30,059 nt of DNA from CAYMCQ01 sp964389025 (GTDB lineage Bacteria; Verrucomicrobiota; Verrucomicrobiia; Limisphaerales; CAYMCQ01): the NCBI GenBank assembly GCA_964389025.1, contig CAYMCQ010000052.1:1-30059 (forward strand). The letters are read 5' to 3'. Shown here piece after piece: positions 30,022-30,059 of this stretch; the first letter of the stretch is position 1; each line of letters starts with the position of its first letter. The notes under the pieces were generated by a model, which saw only the letters and a program-made list of their open reading frames with translations, was not told the DNA's origin and searched no databases. A program made the position numbers and the translations under genes.

Positions 30022-30059
30022 CAACGGTATTTAGTTTTGGAGTTCAAAGGTGGGATTTT

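Noticed and set aside
1..30059. tRNA, rRNA or riboswitch genes
   Set aside because: No cloverleaf with a TTC-arm, rRNA-like segment or known riboswitch core was recognised by eye; a covariance-model scan would be needed to exclude them formally.

Overview
The window looks like chromosomal DNA of a member of the Verrucomicrobiota, probably near Pedosphaera/Limisphaerales. That placement is inferred from gene types and repeat style, not from a marker gene. The pointers are a short prepilin with the H-X9-DG C-terminal motif, delta-60, SBBP and FG-GAP propeller proteins, a cytochrome c/copper-monooxygenase-like protein next to a redoxin, and an elongation factor P whose tip loop lacks the usual lysine. 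Every gene is bacterial. There is no rRNA, no tRNA that I could recognise, no CRISPR array and no phage.

Layout. At 1-4.4 kb: an SBBP-repeat fragment, yajQ (-), a membrane Ser/Thr kinase with a seven-repeat delta-60 sensor (+), and mtnP (-). At 4.4-6.3 kb: a low-density stretch with remnants of a fumarylacetoacetase-like gene and a RidA gene, a PD-(D/E)XK-like nuclease, a lipoprotein and a small membrane protein. At 6.3-8.6 kb: a two-gene secreted redox unit (-). At 8.7-11.9 kb: a CPXCG zinc-ribbon protein, a TMEM14-like protein and the helicase hrpB (+). At 12.0-14.3 kb: another SBBP remnant, ridA and rmuC (+). At 14.2-21.5 kb: a tightly packed + strand series of exported or metabolic genes (FG-GAP propeller, sialidase-like, aldehyde dehydrogenase, di-haem peroxidase/beta-helix fusion). 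At 21.7-25.7 kb: efp, a prepilin (-), a HAD phosphatase and rarA (-). At 26.3-29.9 kb: alaS (+).

The striking feature is the density of palindromic repeats and how they sit inside genes. At least three hairpin families plus a heptanucleotide tandem-array family occur here. Members lie in frame inside four conserved genes: mtnP, hrpB (twice), rarA and alaS (twice). They also form the apparent signal peptide of the cytochrome peroxidase, fill the whole ridA-rmuC gap, and supply the stop codons of two convergent genes.

The best candidate for an undescribed system is in alaS. The alanyl-tRNA synthetase frame, 1208 codons long, carries an approximately 750-base REP-flanked element encoding a complete-looking REP-associated tyrosine transposase (RAYT, HUH/Y1 family). 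It is read in frame between the catalytic and tRNA-recognition parts of the enzyme. A second, transposase-free multi-hairpin copy of the same repeat family lies in frame before the editing domain. The situation recalls the in-frame Rickettsia palindromic elements, but here the likely mobilising enzyme is itself embedded in an essential host protein.
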